A stretch of DNA of 64,000 nucleotides from Neobacillus rhizophilus (GCF_018343535.1 NZ_JAGYPF010000002.1:88103-152102), one strand, 5' to 3'; positions 34,848 to 44,823 are shown, counted from the stretch's first letter. The notes: generated from the sequence alone by a model not told the origin. Program-made: numbers and translations.

Positions 34848-36590
34848 ATGAAGCATTTTGCAAAGTACATAAAAAAGTATTGGAAGTCCTTTTGTATTGC
34901 GGTTCTATTCCTCACCTTTGAGGCAATTTGCGATTTGCTGCAGCCGACCGTGATGGCGAAAATTATTGACGAGGGTGTTGCCAACAGAGATATCCATTAT
35001 GTCCTAAAAATGGGCGGCCTAATGCTCCTGATTACCGCTATTGGGGCCGTGGCCGCTTCCACCAGAAGCATCATGGCCAGCATCGTTTCGCAAAATTTTG
35101 GAACAGAACTACGATCTGACCTGTTTAGCAAGATTCAATCACTTTCATTTAGAAACCTGAACAACTTTGACCGCGCATCCCTCATCACAAGGCTTACAAA
35201 TGATGTAACCCAGGTACAAGTGTTTGTAAACGGTACGATGCGGATTTTCGTAAAAGCTCCGTTACTGGCGATTGGCGGTCTGGTTATGGCAACGCGCCTT
35301 AACCTTCACCTCGCGGTCGTCCTCGCGGTGGTGGTGCCGATTGTGGCATTGTTTATCATCATCAACTTAAAGCTTGGATTTCCTCTGTTTTCCAAAGTTC
35401 AGAATGCCATGGACCGGGTGAACGGTGTGCTTCGTGAATATTTATCTGGTGTCCGTGTTGTCAAAGCTTTTAACCGTTTTGAAGTAGAAACAGCTAAATT
35501 CTCAAAAGCTAACGAGCATTTCCAGAAGCAATCGATTGCCGCCAACCGACTGATGGCTGTTTTCAGCCCGGCGATTATGCTGACAGTTAACATCGGGATT
35601 GTCGTTGTCCTCTGGATGGGTGGCTTTGGGGTTGAGTCAGGAAAGATACAGGTTGGCCATATTATTGCTTTTATCAACTACATGACGCAGATCTTATTTT
35701 CCCTCATGATGATTTCCATGGTGTTTACCATGTTTGTCAGGGCGAAGGCCTCAGCGGGAAGAATTGATGAAGTATTCTCTGAGGAAGTCAACATTACTTG
35801 GAAAAACGATAAAATGAAATCGCCAACCGGTGAAAAAGGAAGAATTGATTTTGAAAATGTCTCCTTTTCCTATGATGAGGCTGCCGGCGAGCCGGTCCTC
35901 AAAGACATTTCCCTTACCCTTCTTCCCGGGGAAACAGTCGGCATCATCGGCTCTACCGGTTCCGGGAAAACGACGCTCGTCAGCCTGATTCCCCGCTTTT
36001 ATGACGCATCAAGCGGCTCGATAAAGGTAAATGGCACGAATATTAAAGATATAGACCCGAAAAATCTAAGGGAGAAAATTGCCTTTGTTCCACAAAAAAA
36101 TATTTTGTTTACCGGGACAATTGCTGAGAATATCCGCTGGGGAAAGGAAAATGCCTCACAGCAGGAAATCGAAACAGCGGCAGCTATAGCCAGTGCCACG
36201 GAATTTATCGAGGCCTCACCGGAAGGCTATAACACAAAAATAGGCCAGGGCGGTGTCAATTTTTCCGGCGGACAGAAGCAGCGGCTTTCTATTGCCAGGG
36301 CACTGGTAAAGCAGCCGGAAATTCTCATTTTGGATGACAGCACCAGCGCGGTCGACGCCTCCACTGAAGCCAAAATGAAAACCGCCTTAAAAAAATTCGC
36401 CAGCGGCCTGACCTGTGTTTTGATTGCCCAACGGATTTCCTCGATTATCGATGCCGATAAAATCATTGTCCTCGATCAGGGGGAAGTGGCGGGTATTGGC
36501 TCCCATCAAGAGCTAATCAAGGATTGTCAGGTATATCAAGAAATCTATCGCTCACAAATGGGCAGGGAGGGACTGCAAAATGGCAAATAA
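34848..36590 (+). CDS. Heterodimeric ABC exporter subunit with degenerate Walker B (BmrC/YheI-like)
   Basis: A 580-residue fused exporter half with six N-terminal membrane segments and a C-terminal ATPase. Walker A is GSTGSGKTT, the signature NFSGGQKQRLSIARAL, and Walker B ILILDDSTSAVD, where Asp replaces the catalytic Glu. Such a change marks the degenerate site of heterodimeric multidrug exporters of the BmrCD/LmrCD type. The ATG at 34848 follows AGGGGGAGACCTC. The stop overlaps the start of the next gene by 11 bases, so the two are coupled. Confidence 0.88.
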   Translation: MKHFAKYIKKYWKSFCIAVLFLTFEAICDLLQPTVMAKIIDEGVANRDIHYVLKMGGLMLLITAIGAVAASTRSIMASIVSQNFGTELRSDLFSKIQSLSFRNLNNFDRASLITRLTNDVTQVQVFVNGTMRIFVKAPLLAIGGLVMATRLNLHLAVVLAVVVPIVALFIIINLKLGFPLFSKVQNAMDRVNGVLREYLSGVRVVKAFNRFEVETAKFSKANEHFQKQSIAANRLMAVFSPAIMLTVNIGIVVVLWMGGFGVESGKIQVGHIIAFINYMTQILFSLMMISMVFTMFVRAKASAGRIDEVFSEEVNITWKNDKMKSPTGEKGRIDFENVSFSYDEAAGEPVLKDISLTLLPGETVGIIGSTGSGKTTLVSLIPRFYDASSGSIKVNGTNIKDIDPKNLREKIAFVPQKNILFTGTIAENIRWGKENASQQEIETAAAIASATEFIEASPEGYNTKIGQGGVNFSGGQKQRLSIARALVKQPEILILDDSTSAVDASTEAKMKTALKKFASGLTCVLIAQRISSIIDADKIIVLDQGEVAGIGSHQELIKDCQVYQEIYRSQMGREGLQNGK

Positions 36591-38439
36591 CGCAAATCAG
36601 CCGCAAAGAACCACCCCTCCCGGTCCGCCGCCGCTTAGGCCTGGTGGGGGTGCCCACCACCGCGGTCCAGTGGTTAAGCCAAAAAACTTTAAAGGTACCT
36701 TAAAACGCCTTTGGGACTATTTTGGCCGCGAAAAGGGAATGCTTTCCCTCATTTTCTTGTTTATCACGATTGATGCAGCTTTAATGCTGCTTAACCCTTT
36801 TCTCATCGGGAAAGCCATCGATGCCATGACGCTTAATCACGGGAAGGTGGATTTCGCCTTTCTTGAAGTCATGATTATTGTCCTGATCAGCGCCTATGCC
36901 GGCGACGCCGTCCTTACCTTTTTGCAGGGCTGGCTGATGGCGGGGGTAGCCCAACGGATAGTCAAAGGATTAAGAGCTTCTCTTTTTCAAAAACTGCAAA
37001 AGCTCCCTGTTGCTTTCTTTGATTCTCGGACACATGGGGAACTAATGAGCAGGCTCTCAAATGATGTTGATAATATCAGCAACACGATATCCCAATCGAC
37101 GACACAGTTAATGTCCGGAGTCATCATCATCCTAGGCTCGCTTATTATGATGCTGATTCTGAGCCCAATCCTCACGCTGGCCAGCCTGATTACCGTGCCG
37201 CTTGTATTTTTGCTTACAAAAACGATTGCAAAAAGAACGAGCGTCCTGTTTAAAAATCAGCAAATTCAGCTGGGGAAATTAAATGGGCATATCGAAGAAA
37301 CCATTTCTGGCATCGAGGTTGTAAAAGCTTTTAATCATGAAGAAAAGGTAATCGAGGAATTTGAAAAGGTTAATACCAAGCTCCGTGAGGTCGGCCTCAA
37401 GGCGCAGATTTGGTCCGGTTTCCTAATGCCGATTATGAATGTCATCAATAACCTTGGCTTTGCGGTCGTCGCTATTGTCGGCGGCATCCTCGCTGTCAAA
37501 GGGCACATCACGGTTGGAGCGATCGCCAGCTTCATTACGTATTCAAGGCAATTTGTCCGGCCGCTTAATGATCTGGCCAATATTTTTAACATTCTTCAAT
37601 CAGGTGTCGCCGGAGCAGAGCGGGTCTTTGAAGTCATTGATGAAGAGGAGGAACCTGCGGATTCCCCTAGCGCAGTGCAGCTTAAGAATCCGAATGGCCA
37701 TGTTGTATTTGAAAATGTCAGCTTTGGCTACCGCCCTGATGTGCCGATTTTAAAAAACGTCAGCTTTGAGGCGGCGGCAGGAACCAGCACCGCCCTGATT
37801 GGTCCGACTGGTGCTGGAAAAACAACCATTGTAAATCTTTTGACAAGATTTTATGATGTGACCGGGGGCCGGATCCTCCTCGATGGGCGCGATATTCGCA
37901 GCTACACAAGGGACAGCCTGCGGCGCAGCTTTGGCTTTGTGCTCCAGGATACCTATCTTTTTTCGGGAACAATCAAAGAAAATATCATGTACGGAAATCC
38001 GGCCGCGACGCAGGAGGAAGTGCAGGAGGCCGCAAAGATGGCAGGTGCAGAGGGCTTTATTAAACGTCTGCCCAAGCAATATGACACCCTTCTATCGGAA
38101 AACGGCGGTAACCTCAGTCAGGGAGAACGCCAGCTGCTGGCCATTGCCAGGGTTATTTTGGCACGACCATCGCTGCTGATTTTGGATGAAGCGACAAGCA
38201 GCATTGATACAAGAACGGAACTGCACATTCAGCGGGCTTTGTTGTCTTTAATGGAAAATCGCACTAGTTTTATTATTGCTCACCGCCTCAACACCATTCG
38301 TGATGCCGACACTATCACGGTCATTGACCATGGGGAAATCGTTGAATCAGGCAGCCATGAGGAATTGATGGCGAAAGAAGAGAGATATTTTACCTTGTTT
38401 TCAAATCAATTTAAAAATGCGGAAACCCATGAAGCGTAG
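36580..38439 (+). CDS. Heterodimeric ABC exporter subunit with canonical catalytic site (BmrD/YheH-like)
   Basis: A 619-residue partner. An N-terminal Pro/Gly-rich tail (PPGPPPLRPGGG) precedes six membrane segments. The ATPase has Walker A GPTGAGKTT, the variant signature LSQGERQLLAIARV and Walker B LLILDEATSSIDTRTE with the catalytic Glu. Together with the previous subunit this gives one active and one impaired ATP site, as in BmrCD. It probably exports hydrophobic drugs or lipids. Ribosome site AGGGAGGGAC inside the upstream gene. No leader peptide gene was evident upstream of the pair. Confidence 0.88.
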   Translation: MANNANQPQRTTPPGPPPLRPGGGAHHRGPVVKPKNFKGTLKRLWDYFGREKGMLSLIFLFITIDAALMLLNPFLIGKAIDAMTLNHGKVDFAFLEVMIIVLISAYAGDAVLTFLQGWLMAGVAQRIVKGLRASLFQKLQKLPVAFFDSRTHGELMSRLSNDVDNISNTISQSTTQLMSGVIIILGSLIMMLILSPILTLASLITVPLVFLLTKTIAKRTSVLFKNQQIQLGKLNGHIEETISGIEVVKAFNHEEKVIEEFEKVNTKLREVGLKAQIWSGFLMPIMNVINNLGFAVVAIVGGILAVKGHITVGAIASFITYSRQFVRPLNDLANIFNILQSGVAGAERVFEVIDEEEEPADSPSAVQLKNPNGHVVFENVSFGYRPDVPILKNVSFEAAAGTSTALIGPTGAGKTTIVNLLTRFYDVTGGRILLDGRDIRSYTRDSLRRSFGFVLQDTYLFSGTIKENIMYGNPAATQEEVQEAAKMAGAEGFIKRLPKQYDTLLSENGGNLSQGERQLLAIARVILARPSLLILDEATSSIDTRTELHIQRALLSLMENRTSFIIAHRLNTIRDADTITVIDHGEIVESGSHEELMAKEERYFTLFSNQFKNAETHEA

Positions 38440-38441
38440 CT

Positions 38442-38476
38442 TGAGAAAATTTCAAACTGAGATTTTCTCTTTTTTT
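38442..38476 (+). terminator. Terminator after the ABC exporter operon
   Basis: GAGAAAATttcaaactgaGATTTTCTC followed by T7 forms an 8-9 bp stem. Confidence 0.85.
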
Positions 38477-38593
38477 GCTGACTGGTGTAAAGACATCTGT
38501 TAAAATTATGACAGGACAGGGGCTTATAGTTTTTTCTTAAAAAGAAACGTACTGGGGAATAATATCAGAAACTCTGAAAATAGAGGGGGGCTT

Positions 38594-39850
38594 ATGATGG
38601 CTAACACAAATAGTGTTTCTGGCAATGATTTTATTAAGATGAAATCAGGAAAGAAACAGGAGTTATCAAACACGAAACTGCTCGGTATTGCCGGGATGGG
38701 CTGGATGTTTGATGCCATGGATGTAGGGATGCTTTCCTTCATCATAGCGGCATTGGCGGCAGAATGGAGTTTAACTCCCGGCCAAATGGGCTGGATTGGC
38801 AGCATCAACTCGATTGGAATGGCGGTCGGTGCGCTAATTTTCGGCTTAATGGCTGACCGAATCGGGCGGAAACATGTTTTTATCATTACTTTATTATTAT
38901 TTTCGATAGGAAGCGGTGCATCGGCATTTGCAGGCTCTTTGACTGTCTTTTTAATTCTCCGGTTCTTAGTTGGAATGGGCTTAGGAGGAGAACTGCCGGT
39001 CGCTTCAACGCTTGTTTCCGAAAGTGTCCCGGCTGAAAAACGCGGCCGTATCGTTGTTCTATTGGAAAGCTTTTGGGCAGGCGGTTGGCTGATTGCAGCG
39101 GTCATTTCCTATTTCATCATCCCATCGATTGGCTGGCAGGCAGCGTTGCTTATCAGTGCGATTCCTGCCCTATATGCCTTATATTTGCGGATGGGGCTTC
39201 CTGACTCACCACGATTTGCAGCAGTTAAAACGAAGGAAAAGAGCTCCGTCCTTCATAACCTCACTCAGCTTTGGTCAAAAGAGTATAGCAGACAGACAGC
39301 TATGCTTTGGGTTGTCTGGTTCTGTGTCGTGTTTTCCTATTACGGAATGTTCTTATGGCTGCCGAGTGTCATGGTGATGAAGGGCTTCAGTTTGATTAAA
39401 AGCTTCGAGTATGTGTTGATTATGACGCTAGCTCAGCTGCCTGGTTATTTTACGGCGGCGTGGTGCATTGAAAGGTTTGGCCGGAAGTTTGTTTTGGTTG
39501 TCTACCTAACCGGAACGGCTGCCAGCGCTTATTTCTTTGGAACCGCAGACTCTACTGCACTGTTAATGGCAGCAGGAATTTTATTATCATTTTTCAACCT
39601 TGGCGCTTGGGGCGGGCTCTACGCCTATACCCCGGAGCAATATCCAACGGTAATCCGCGGTACAGGTGCCGGAATGGCTGCTGCCATCGGCCGTATCGGT
39701 GGTGTGCTCGGTCCATTATTGGTTGGCTACTTAGTGGCTCAAAAGTATGCTGTCTCTACGATTTTTACAATATTTTGTATATCCATTTTAATTGGTGCTT
39801 TGGCAGTGTTTCTTTTGGGAAAAGAAACGAAAAAACAAGAATTGGTATAA
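38594..39850 (+). CDS. MFS transporter (YceI/NiaP-like)
   Basis: A 418-residue carrier with twelve membrane segments. The first loop ADRIGRKHVF and the RFLVGMGLGGELPVA segment in TM4 are typical of the sugar-porter/aromatic-acid-symporter group. GWMFDAMDVGMLSF with acidic residues in TM1 is seen in the niacin transporter NiaP and benzoate carriers. The substrate is probably a small organic acid; niacin is one possibility. The start ATG at 38594 follows GAGGGGGG; the next ATG, at 38597, is equally possible. Confidence 0.8.
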   Translation: MMANTNSVSGNDFIKMKSGKKQELSNTKLLGIAGMGWMFDAMDVGMLSFIIAALAAEWSLTPGQMGWIGSINSIGMAVGALIFGLMADRIGRKHVFIITLLLFSIGSGASAFAGSLTVFLILRFLVGMGLGGELPVASTLVSESVPAEKRGRIVVLLESFWAGGWLIAAVISYFIIPSIGWQAALLISAIPALYALYLRMGLPDSPRFAAVKTKEKSSVLHNLTQLWSKEYSRQTAMLWVVWFCVVFSYYGMFLWLPSVMVMKGFSLIKSFEYVLIMTLAQLPGYFTAAWCIERFGRKFVLVVYLTGTAASAYFFGTADSTALLMAAGILLSFFNLGAWGGLYAYTPEQYPTVIRGTGAGMAAAIGRIGGVLGPLLVGYLVAQKYAVSTIFTIFCISILIGALAVFLLGKETKKQELV

Positions 39851-40088
39851 TGATTTATTGGAGGGCCCTTTTTCAAGGGTTCTTTATTTCTGGAAAAACG
39901 AGGAATATATCCATATTTAGACAAAATAATTTAAAAATAGTTTGCTTTTTAAAGTAAAAATAAATACAGTTCCGCTTTAGCGGAATAACGTGTAAAAACG
40001 CCCAGAAATAAGCTTTTATTATTATTTTCAAAATTATTTTAAAATAGTGGATGTAGGTACTAGACGAACCCCTAATTATTATGTACAA

Positions 40089-40103
40089 TGTTTTCAGAAT
40101 ATT
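40089..40103. promoter_or_regulatory. Candidate CodY box before the second liv operon
   Basis: TGTTTTCAGAATATT matches the CodY consensus AATTTTCWGAAAATT at 12 of 15 positions, including the central TTTTCAGAA. It lies 63 bp upstream of livJ copy 2, inside the 315-bp gap after the MFS gene. CodY represses such operons when branched-chain amino acids are plentiful. I see no gene in the gap. Confidence 0.4.
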
Positions 40104-40165
40104 ATATGTTTTGGGAAGAGTTGCACAATGATTTGGGAAACTTTTAAAAAACAGGGGGTAATGTC

Positions 40166-41350
40166 GTGAGAAAAAGAAAATTAGCAGGTGTGTTTGCTTC
40201 ATTTATGCTAGCTGCAGGCGTAATGGCCGGCTGTGGATCATCCACATCCACTAGTTCAGGCGGCGGGGATGAAAAGGGCGGCGAAATCAAAATCGGTGCC
40301 AACCTTGAGCTTTCCGGCGGGGTAGCATCCTATGGCCAGTCCATTAAGGAAGGTATTGACCTGGCACTGGAGGAAATCAATAAAGAGGGAATTGACGGCA
40401 AGAAATTGAAGCTGGTTGTCGTTGATAATAAGTCTGAAGCACCTGAAGCGATTAATGGCGCGACAAAGCTGATCAGCCAAGACAAGGTTTCAGCCATTAT
40501 CGGTGCAGCAACAAGCGGAAATACAAAAGCACAGATTGAAATTGCGCAAAGCAACAATGTTCCAATCATCACGCCGACTGGTACGGCTGCTGACGTAACG
40601 GTAAAAGACGGCAAATTAAATGATTATGTTTTCCGTACATGCTTCATTGACCCATTCCAGGGCACTGTCGCAGCAAACTTTGCGGCTAAAGAATTAAAAG
40701 TAAAAACAGCTGCTGTATTTATTGACAGCTCCAGTGATTATTCAAAAGGTTTAGCGGCTTCCTTCAAAGAAAAGTTTGAAAAAGAAGGCGGCAAGGTTGT
40801 CACTCAAGAAGCATATGTGGCGAAGGATACAGACTTCCATGCCCAATTAACGAATATTAAAGGGAAAAACCCAGAATTCGTCTTCGTCCCTGGATATTAT
40901 GAAGAAGTTGGTTTAATTGTCAAGCAGGCTCGTGAATTAGGTCTAGATGCGCCAATGATGGGTGCTGACGGCTGGGATTCTCCTAAACTAGTAGAACTTG
41001 CCGGCAAGGATGCTTTGAATAACACATTCATTACAAACCACTATTCTTCTGGCGATTCTGACCAAAAGGTTCAAGAGTTTGTAAAAGCCTTTAAAGCAAA
41101 ATACAAGGACAAATCTCCAGATGCGTTTAACGCTTTAGGATATGATTCTGCTTATTTCCTTGCTGATGCCATCAAACGTGCTGGCGGCGGAGATTCCAAG
41201 AAAATTCAAAAGGCTCTTGCAGAAACAAATGGCCTTGATCTAGTAACAGGACAAATGAAGCTTGATAAGGACCACAACCCAATCAAATCAGCTGTCATCT
41301 TAGAGTACAAAGACGGCGAACAAACATTCAAAACGAAAGTTAATCCGTAA
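40166..41350 (+). CDS. livJ: Branched-chain amino acid ABC transporter, substrate-binding lipoprotein (copy 2)
   Basis: A 394-residue LivJ-type lipoprotein with the lipobox VMAGC, Cys at residue 23, followed by a Ser/Thr/Gly linker. The mature part shows IKIGANLELSGGVASYGQS and AAFKAKYKDKSPDAFNALGYDS-like segments. It is clearly diverged from copy 1, so the two transporters may differ in substrate. The start is a GTG at 40166 after AGGGGGTAATGTC; the ATG at 40161 is closed by a stop at its third codon. A hairpin-forming repeat lies between it and livH. Confidence 0.9.
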   Translation: MRKRKLAGVFASFMLAAGVMAGCGSSTSTSSGGGDEKGGEIKIGANLELSGGVASYGQSIKEGIDLALEEINKEGIDGKKLKLVVVDNKSEAPEAINGATKLISQDKVSAIIGAATSGNTKAQIEIAQSNNVPIITPTGTAADVTVKDGKLNDYVFRTCFIDPFQGTVAANFAAKELKVKTAAVFIDSSSDYSKGLAASFKEKFEKEGGKVVTQEAYVAKDTDFHAQLTNIKGKNPEFVFVPGYYEEVGLIVKQARELGLDAPMMGADGWDSPKLVELAGKDALNNTFITNHYSSGDSDQKVQEFVKAFKAKYKDKSPDAFNALGYDSAYFLADAIKRAGGGDSKKIQKALAETNGLDLVTGQMKLDKDHNPIKSAVILEYKDGEQTFKTKVNP

Positions 41351-41352
41351 TT

Positions 41353-41388
41353 GGAAAAGCGTAAGCTCCTAGGCGCTGGAGCTAGACA
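41353..41388. repeat. Half-copy of the dispersed GCGCCTAG hairpin element
   Basis: TTGGAAAAGCGTAAGCTCCTAGGCGCTGGAGCTAGACAA is the end sequence of the element at 31588 in reverse orientation. AGCTCC / GGAGCT forms a short hairpin between livJ and livH of the second operon, where it could stabilise the livJ transcript. Confidence 0.6.
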
Positions 41389-41489
41389 AATTTTATAACG
41401 TCAAATGAATAGGGAGCATGTTGATGTTCCCTATTCCAATTTATAAGGATTAGGAAAAATTTCCTATTCCCACTGGAAGGAGTTGCGAC

Positions 41490-42371
41490 ATGGAACAACT
41501 AATACAGCAGCTAGTCAACGGCATTTCATTGGGAAGTATTTACGCATTGATTGCCCTTGGGTACACAATGGTATATGGCATCGTCAAGTTAATCAACTTC
41601 GCCCATGGGGACGTCTTCATGGTCGGCGCTTTTATCGGTTTTTATTCTATTACTGTTCTCCATTTAGGATTTTTCCCAGCATTATTGATTTCAATGGTGG
41701 CCTGCGCAATTTTCGGCGTATTGATTGAACGGATTGCCTACAAGCCGCTTCGGAATGCGACAAGAATTGCGGCGCTGATTACCGCCATCGGGGTATCGCT
41801 TTTCATTGAATATGGCACCATTTATATCCGCGGCGCCCAGCCTGAGGCTTATCCAAGCAACATCGTTCCATTAAAAAGCCTGGAGATCTTCGGCGTTAAG
41901 ATTAGCGGCCAGTCCATCCTAATTTTGGCCGTTTCCCTTTGTTTAATGATTATTCTTCAATTTATTGTCCATAAAACTAAGATTGGTAAGGCGATGCGCG
42001 CCGTTTCCCACGACCAGGATGCAGCCAAATTGATGGGAATCAACGTCAACAACACCATCTCTGCTACCTTTGCAATCGGATCTGCCCTTGCCGGTGCAGC
42101 CGGGGTGGTATTTGGAATGTACTATACAAAAATTGAGCCATTGATGGGGATCATTCCGGGCCTTAAGGCTTTCGTTGCCGCTGTTCTAGGAGGAATTGGT
42201 ATTATCCCTGGGGCAATGGCCGGAGGATTATTATTGGGTGTCATTGAGGCCCTTGTCAGCGCAGCTGGAGGCTCGCTATTCCGTGACGCTGTAGCCTTTG
42301 TGGTGTTAATTTTAATCTTAATTTTCCGCCCTGCTGGTCTTTTTGGCAAAAATGTCAGGGAAAAGGTCTAG
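41490..42371 (+). CDS. livH: Branched-chain amino acid ABC transporter permease LivH (copy 2)
   Basis: A 293-residue LivH-type permease. The start MEQLIQQLVNGISLGSIYAL, the VKLINFAHGDVFMVGAF segment and the GGIGIIPGAMAGG loop are conserved. Several membrane segments and the final FRPAGLFGKNVREKV are as expected. The ATG at 41490 follows GGAAGGAGTTG. livM starts 14 bases after the stop. It shares its layout with copy 1 but differs throughout, so this is an old duplication or separate acquisition. Confidence 0.92.
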   Translation: MEQLIQQLVNGISLGSIYALIALGYTMVYGIVKLINFAHGDVFMVGAFIGFYSITVLHLGFFPALLISMVACAIFGVLIERIAYKPLRNATRIAALITAIGVSLFIEYGTIYIRGAQPEAYPSNIVPLKSLEIFGVKISGQSILILAVSLCLMIILQFIVHKTKIGKAMRAVSHDQDAAKLMGINVNNTISATFAIGSALAGAAGVVFGMYYTKIEPLMGIIPGLKAFVAAVLGGIGIIPGAMAGGLLLGVIEALVSAAGGSLFRDAVAFVVLILILIFRPAGLFGKNVREKV

Positions 42372-42385
42372 GGGGTGCTGGTGAG

Positions 42386-43360
42386 ATGAAAAAGTTAAAT
42401 AACGCAAAAGGCTTTTGGGGTTCCGTTGTTTTAGCTGTCGTTTTTGCAGTTGTCGTACAGTTCCTGATTAATGGCGGGACATTAAACCCTTTTTATGTAA
42501 ATGCTCTGTTTTCAATCGGCATTAATATTATCCTTGCTGCATCGCTTCATCTGATCATTGGCATTACCGGGCAGTTTTCGATCGGCCATTCCGGTTTCCT
42601 TGCCGTTGGGGCATATGTTTCAGCCATTATCACAATGAAATTGGGATTGCCCTTCCCGGTCGCGATTCTGGCTGCCGGTGCGGCCGCTGCTGTTGCCGGT
42701 TTAGTCATCGGGGTTCCAACCCTAAGGCTCCGAGGCGACTATCTTGCCATCGCTACTCTAGGTTTTGCGGAAATCATGCGAATTGTCTTCTTGAATATTG
42801 ATTATGTTGGCGGCGCTTCCGGGATGACGGTCTCCCACCTGATTACCTGGCCATGGCTGATTGCCTGTGTGGCCATTACCATTATCATCATTGTCAACTT
42901 TACGAATTCTACCCACGGCCGCGCCTGCATTTCGATTCGCGAAAACGAAATTGCTGCCGATGCGATGGGGATTAATACGACCTATTACAAAGTAATGGCG
43001 TTTGTCATTGGTGCCTTTTTTGCCGGTGTGGCAGGTGCCTTGCATGCCCATAACTTTTACATCATCCAGCCAACCAACTTTGGCTTTTTGAAGTCCTTTG
43101 ATATTTTGATTTTTGTCGTGCTAGGCGGATTAGGAAGTATGTCTGGTGCAGTGCTGGCAGCGATTTTATTAACGATCATTTCAACGTTCCTAGCCAATTA
43201 TCCGGAAGTTAGGATGGTTATCTACAGCCTTGTGTTAATTGCGATGATGCTGTTCCGCCCGCAAGGATTGATGGGAACAAAGGAAATTACGTCTTTCTTC
43301 AAGCTAGGTAAATCCGCGCAAGGAGGGTCTCAAGATGCGAACAAAAACACAGTTGCTTAA
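42386..43360 (+). CDS. livM: Branched-chain amino acid ABC transporter permease LivM (copy 2)
   Basis: A 324-residue LivM-type permease. GITGQFSIGHSGFLAVGAY near residue 60, LRLRGDYLAIATLGFAEIMR near 112 and LFRPQGLMG near the C-terminus identify it. The last 26 bases overlap livG. The C-terminal tail (SAQGGSQDANKNTVA) arises from the overlap with the livG ribosome site region and is not conserved in LivM. Confidence 0.92.
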   Translation: MKKLNNAKGFWGSVVLAVVFAVVVQFLINGGTLNPFYVNALFSIGINIILAASLHLIIGITGQFSIGHSGFLAVGAYVSAIITMKLGLPFPVAILAAGAAAAVAGLVIGVPTLRLRGDYLAIATLGFAEIMRIVFLNIDYVGGASGMTVSHLITWPWLIACVAITIIIIVNFTNSTHGRACISIRENEIAADAMGINTTYYKVMAFVIGAFFAGVAGALHAHNFYIIQPTNFGFLKSFDILIFVVLGGLGSMSGAVLAAILLTIISTFLANYPEVRMVIYSLVLIAMMLFRPQGLMGTKEITSFFKLGKSAQGGSQDANKNTVA

Positions 43361-44114
43361 AGTAGAGAACGCAGGCATCCGATTTGGCGGTTTAAAAGCA
43401 GTATCCGGGGTCAACCTAGAGCTTTTGCAGGGAGAACTCGTCGGACTGATCGGGCCAAATGGTGCCGGTAAGACGACCTTCTTCAACCTGTTAACAGGTG
43501 TTTATGTTCCAACCGAGGGGACGATTTCTTTGGCCGGTGAAAAATTAAACGGCAATAAGCCATATAAAATTACCAAAAAGGGAATCAGCCGGACATTCCA
43601 AAACATCCGCTTGTTTGGCGAATTATCGGTCCTCGATAATGTAAAGGTTGCCTATCATTCACTGGCGAAGCATTCGATTTTCAGTTCAATCTTCCGCCTG
43701 CCTTCCCATTTTTCCGGTGAGAGAGAAATGGAAGAAAGGGCAATCGAGTTTTTAAAAATCTTTAAGCTTGATAATGTCCAGCATGAAATGGCGAAGAACC
43801 TGCCATACGGACAGCAGCGCCGCTTGGAAATTGCCCGGGCATTAGCAGCAAATCCTAAGCTATTGCTTTTGGATGAGCCGGCAGCAGGGATGAATCCGCA
43901 GGAAACTGATGAACTGATGAACCTGATTGCGTTAATTCGCGAAAAATTCTCGTTAACCATTCTTTTAATCGAGCACGATATGAATCTTGTTATGGGTGTT
44001 TGTGAAAGAATCTATGTATTGGACCATGGCCAGCTAATTGCCGATGGTACTCCGGAGGAAATCCGCAACAATCCAAAAGTCATCGAAGCGTACCTTGGCG
44101 AGGAGGTCTCTTAG
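43335..44114 (+). CDS. livG: Branched-chain amino acid ABC transporter ATP-binding protein LivG (copy 2)
   Basis: A 259-residue ATPase. Walker A GPNGAGKTT, the LivG insert TFQNIRLFGELSVLDNVKV, the signature PYGQQRRLEIARAL, Walker B LLLLDEPAAGMNPQE and the His of IEHDMNLVMG are all in place. The ATG at 43335 follows AAGGAGGGTC inside the livM gene. It partners with LivF encoded immediately after. Confidence 0.93.
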   Translation: MRTKTQLLKVENAGIRFGGLKAVSGVNLELLQGELVGLIGPNGAGKTTFFNLLTGVYVPTEGTISLAGEKLNGNKPYKITKKGISRTFQNIRLFGELSVLDNVKVAYHSLAKHSIFSSIFRLPSHFSGEREMEERAIEFLKIFKLDNVQHEMAKNLPYGQQRRLEIARALAANPKLLLLDEPAAGMNPQETDELMNLIALIREKFSLTILLIEHDMNLVMGVCERIYVLDHGQLIADGTPEEIRNNPKVIEAYLGEEVS

Positions 44115-44115
44115 T

Positions 44116-44823
44116 ATGCTAAAAGTCAACGATATCAATGTCTATTACGGAAATATCCATGCATTAAAAGGAGTATCCCTCGATATTAACCAGGGTGAAA
44201 TAGTGACGCTGATCGGTGCGAATGGTGCCGGAAAAAGCACGCTGTTAAAGACCCTTTCCGGGCTTTTGAAACCGAAGACTGGCGAGATTGTGTTTGAAGG
44301 CGAGCATGTTGCCGGCAAGGTGCCGCAATTGATTGTGAAGCGCGGGATCTCCCAGGTTCCAGAAGGCCGCCGCGTGTTTGCCAATATGTCGGTAGAGGAA
44401 AATTTGGAGCTAGGCGCCTTTTTACGTAAGGATAAGAAGGGCATCCAGGAGGATTTTGAAAAAATCTATCAGCTGTTCCCGCGCCTTTTGGAGCGGAAAA
44501 AACAGCTGTCGGGTACGCTGTCAGGCGGTGAGCAGCAGATGCTCGCGATGGGCCGGGCGCTGATGGCACGCCCTAGGCTGCTATTATTGGACGAGCCTTC
44601 CATGGGCCTTGCACCGCTGCTCGTCAAAACAATCTTCCAGATTATTGAGGAAATCAATAAAACGGGAACAACGATCCTGCTGGTTGAACAGAATGCGAAC
44701 ATGGCGTTATCCATCGCTGACCGCGCGTACGTCATTGAAACAGGAAAAATAGTCGCCTCTGGTTTAGCTGAAGAACTCAGTGCCAGTGACCAAATTAGAA
44801 AAGCCTACCTAGGTGGGCATTAA
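44116..44823 (+). CDS. livF: Branched-chain amino acid ABC transporter ATP-binding protein LivF (copy 2)
   Basis: A 235-residue ATPase with Walker A GANGAGKST, signature LSGGEQQMLAMGRAL, Walker B LLLLDEPSMGLAP and the LivF tail VEQNANMALSIADRAYVIETG. The ATG at 44116 lies one base after the livG stop, with GGAGGTCTC upstream. An in-frame reading from 44038 would lie inside livG and has no site. The operon ends here in a bidirectional terminator. Confidence 0.93.
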   Translation: MLKVNDINVYYGNIHALKGVSLDINQGEIVTLIGANGAGKSTLLKTLSGLLKPKTGEIVFEGEHVAGKVPQLIVKRGISQVPEGRRVFANMSVEENLELGAFLRKDKKGIQEDFEKIYQLFPRLLERKKQLSGTLSGGEQQMLAMGRALMARPRLLLLDEPSMGLAPLLVKTIFQIIEEINKTGTTILLVEQNANMALSIADRAYVIETGKIVASGLAEELSASDQIRKAYLGGH

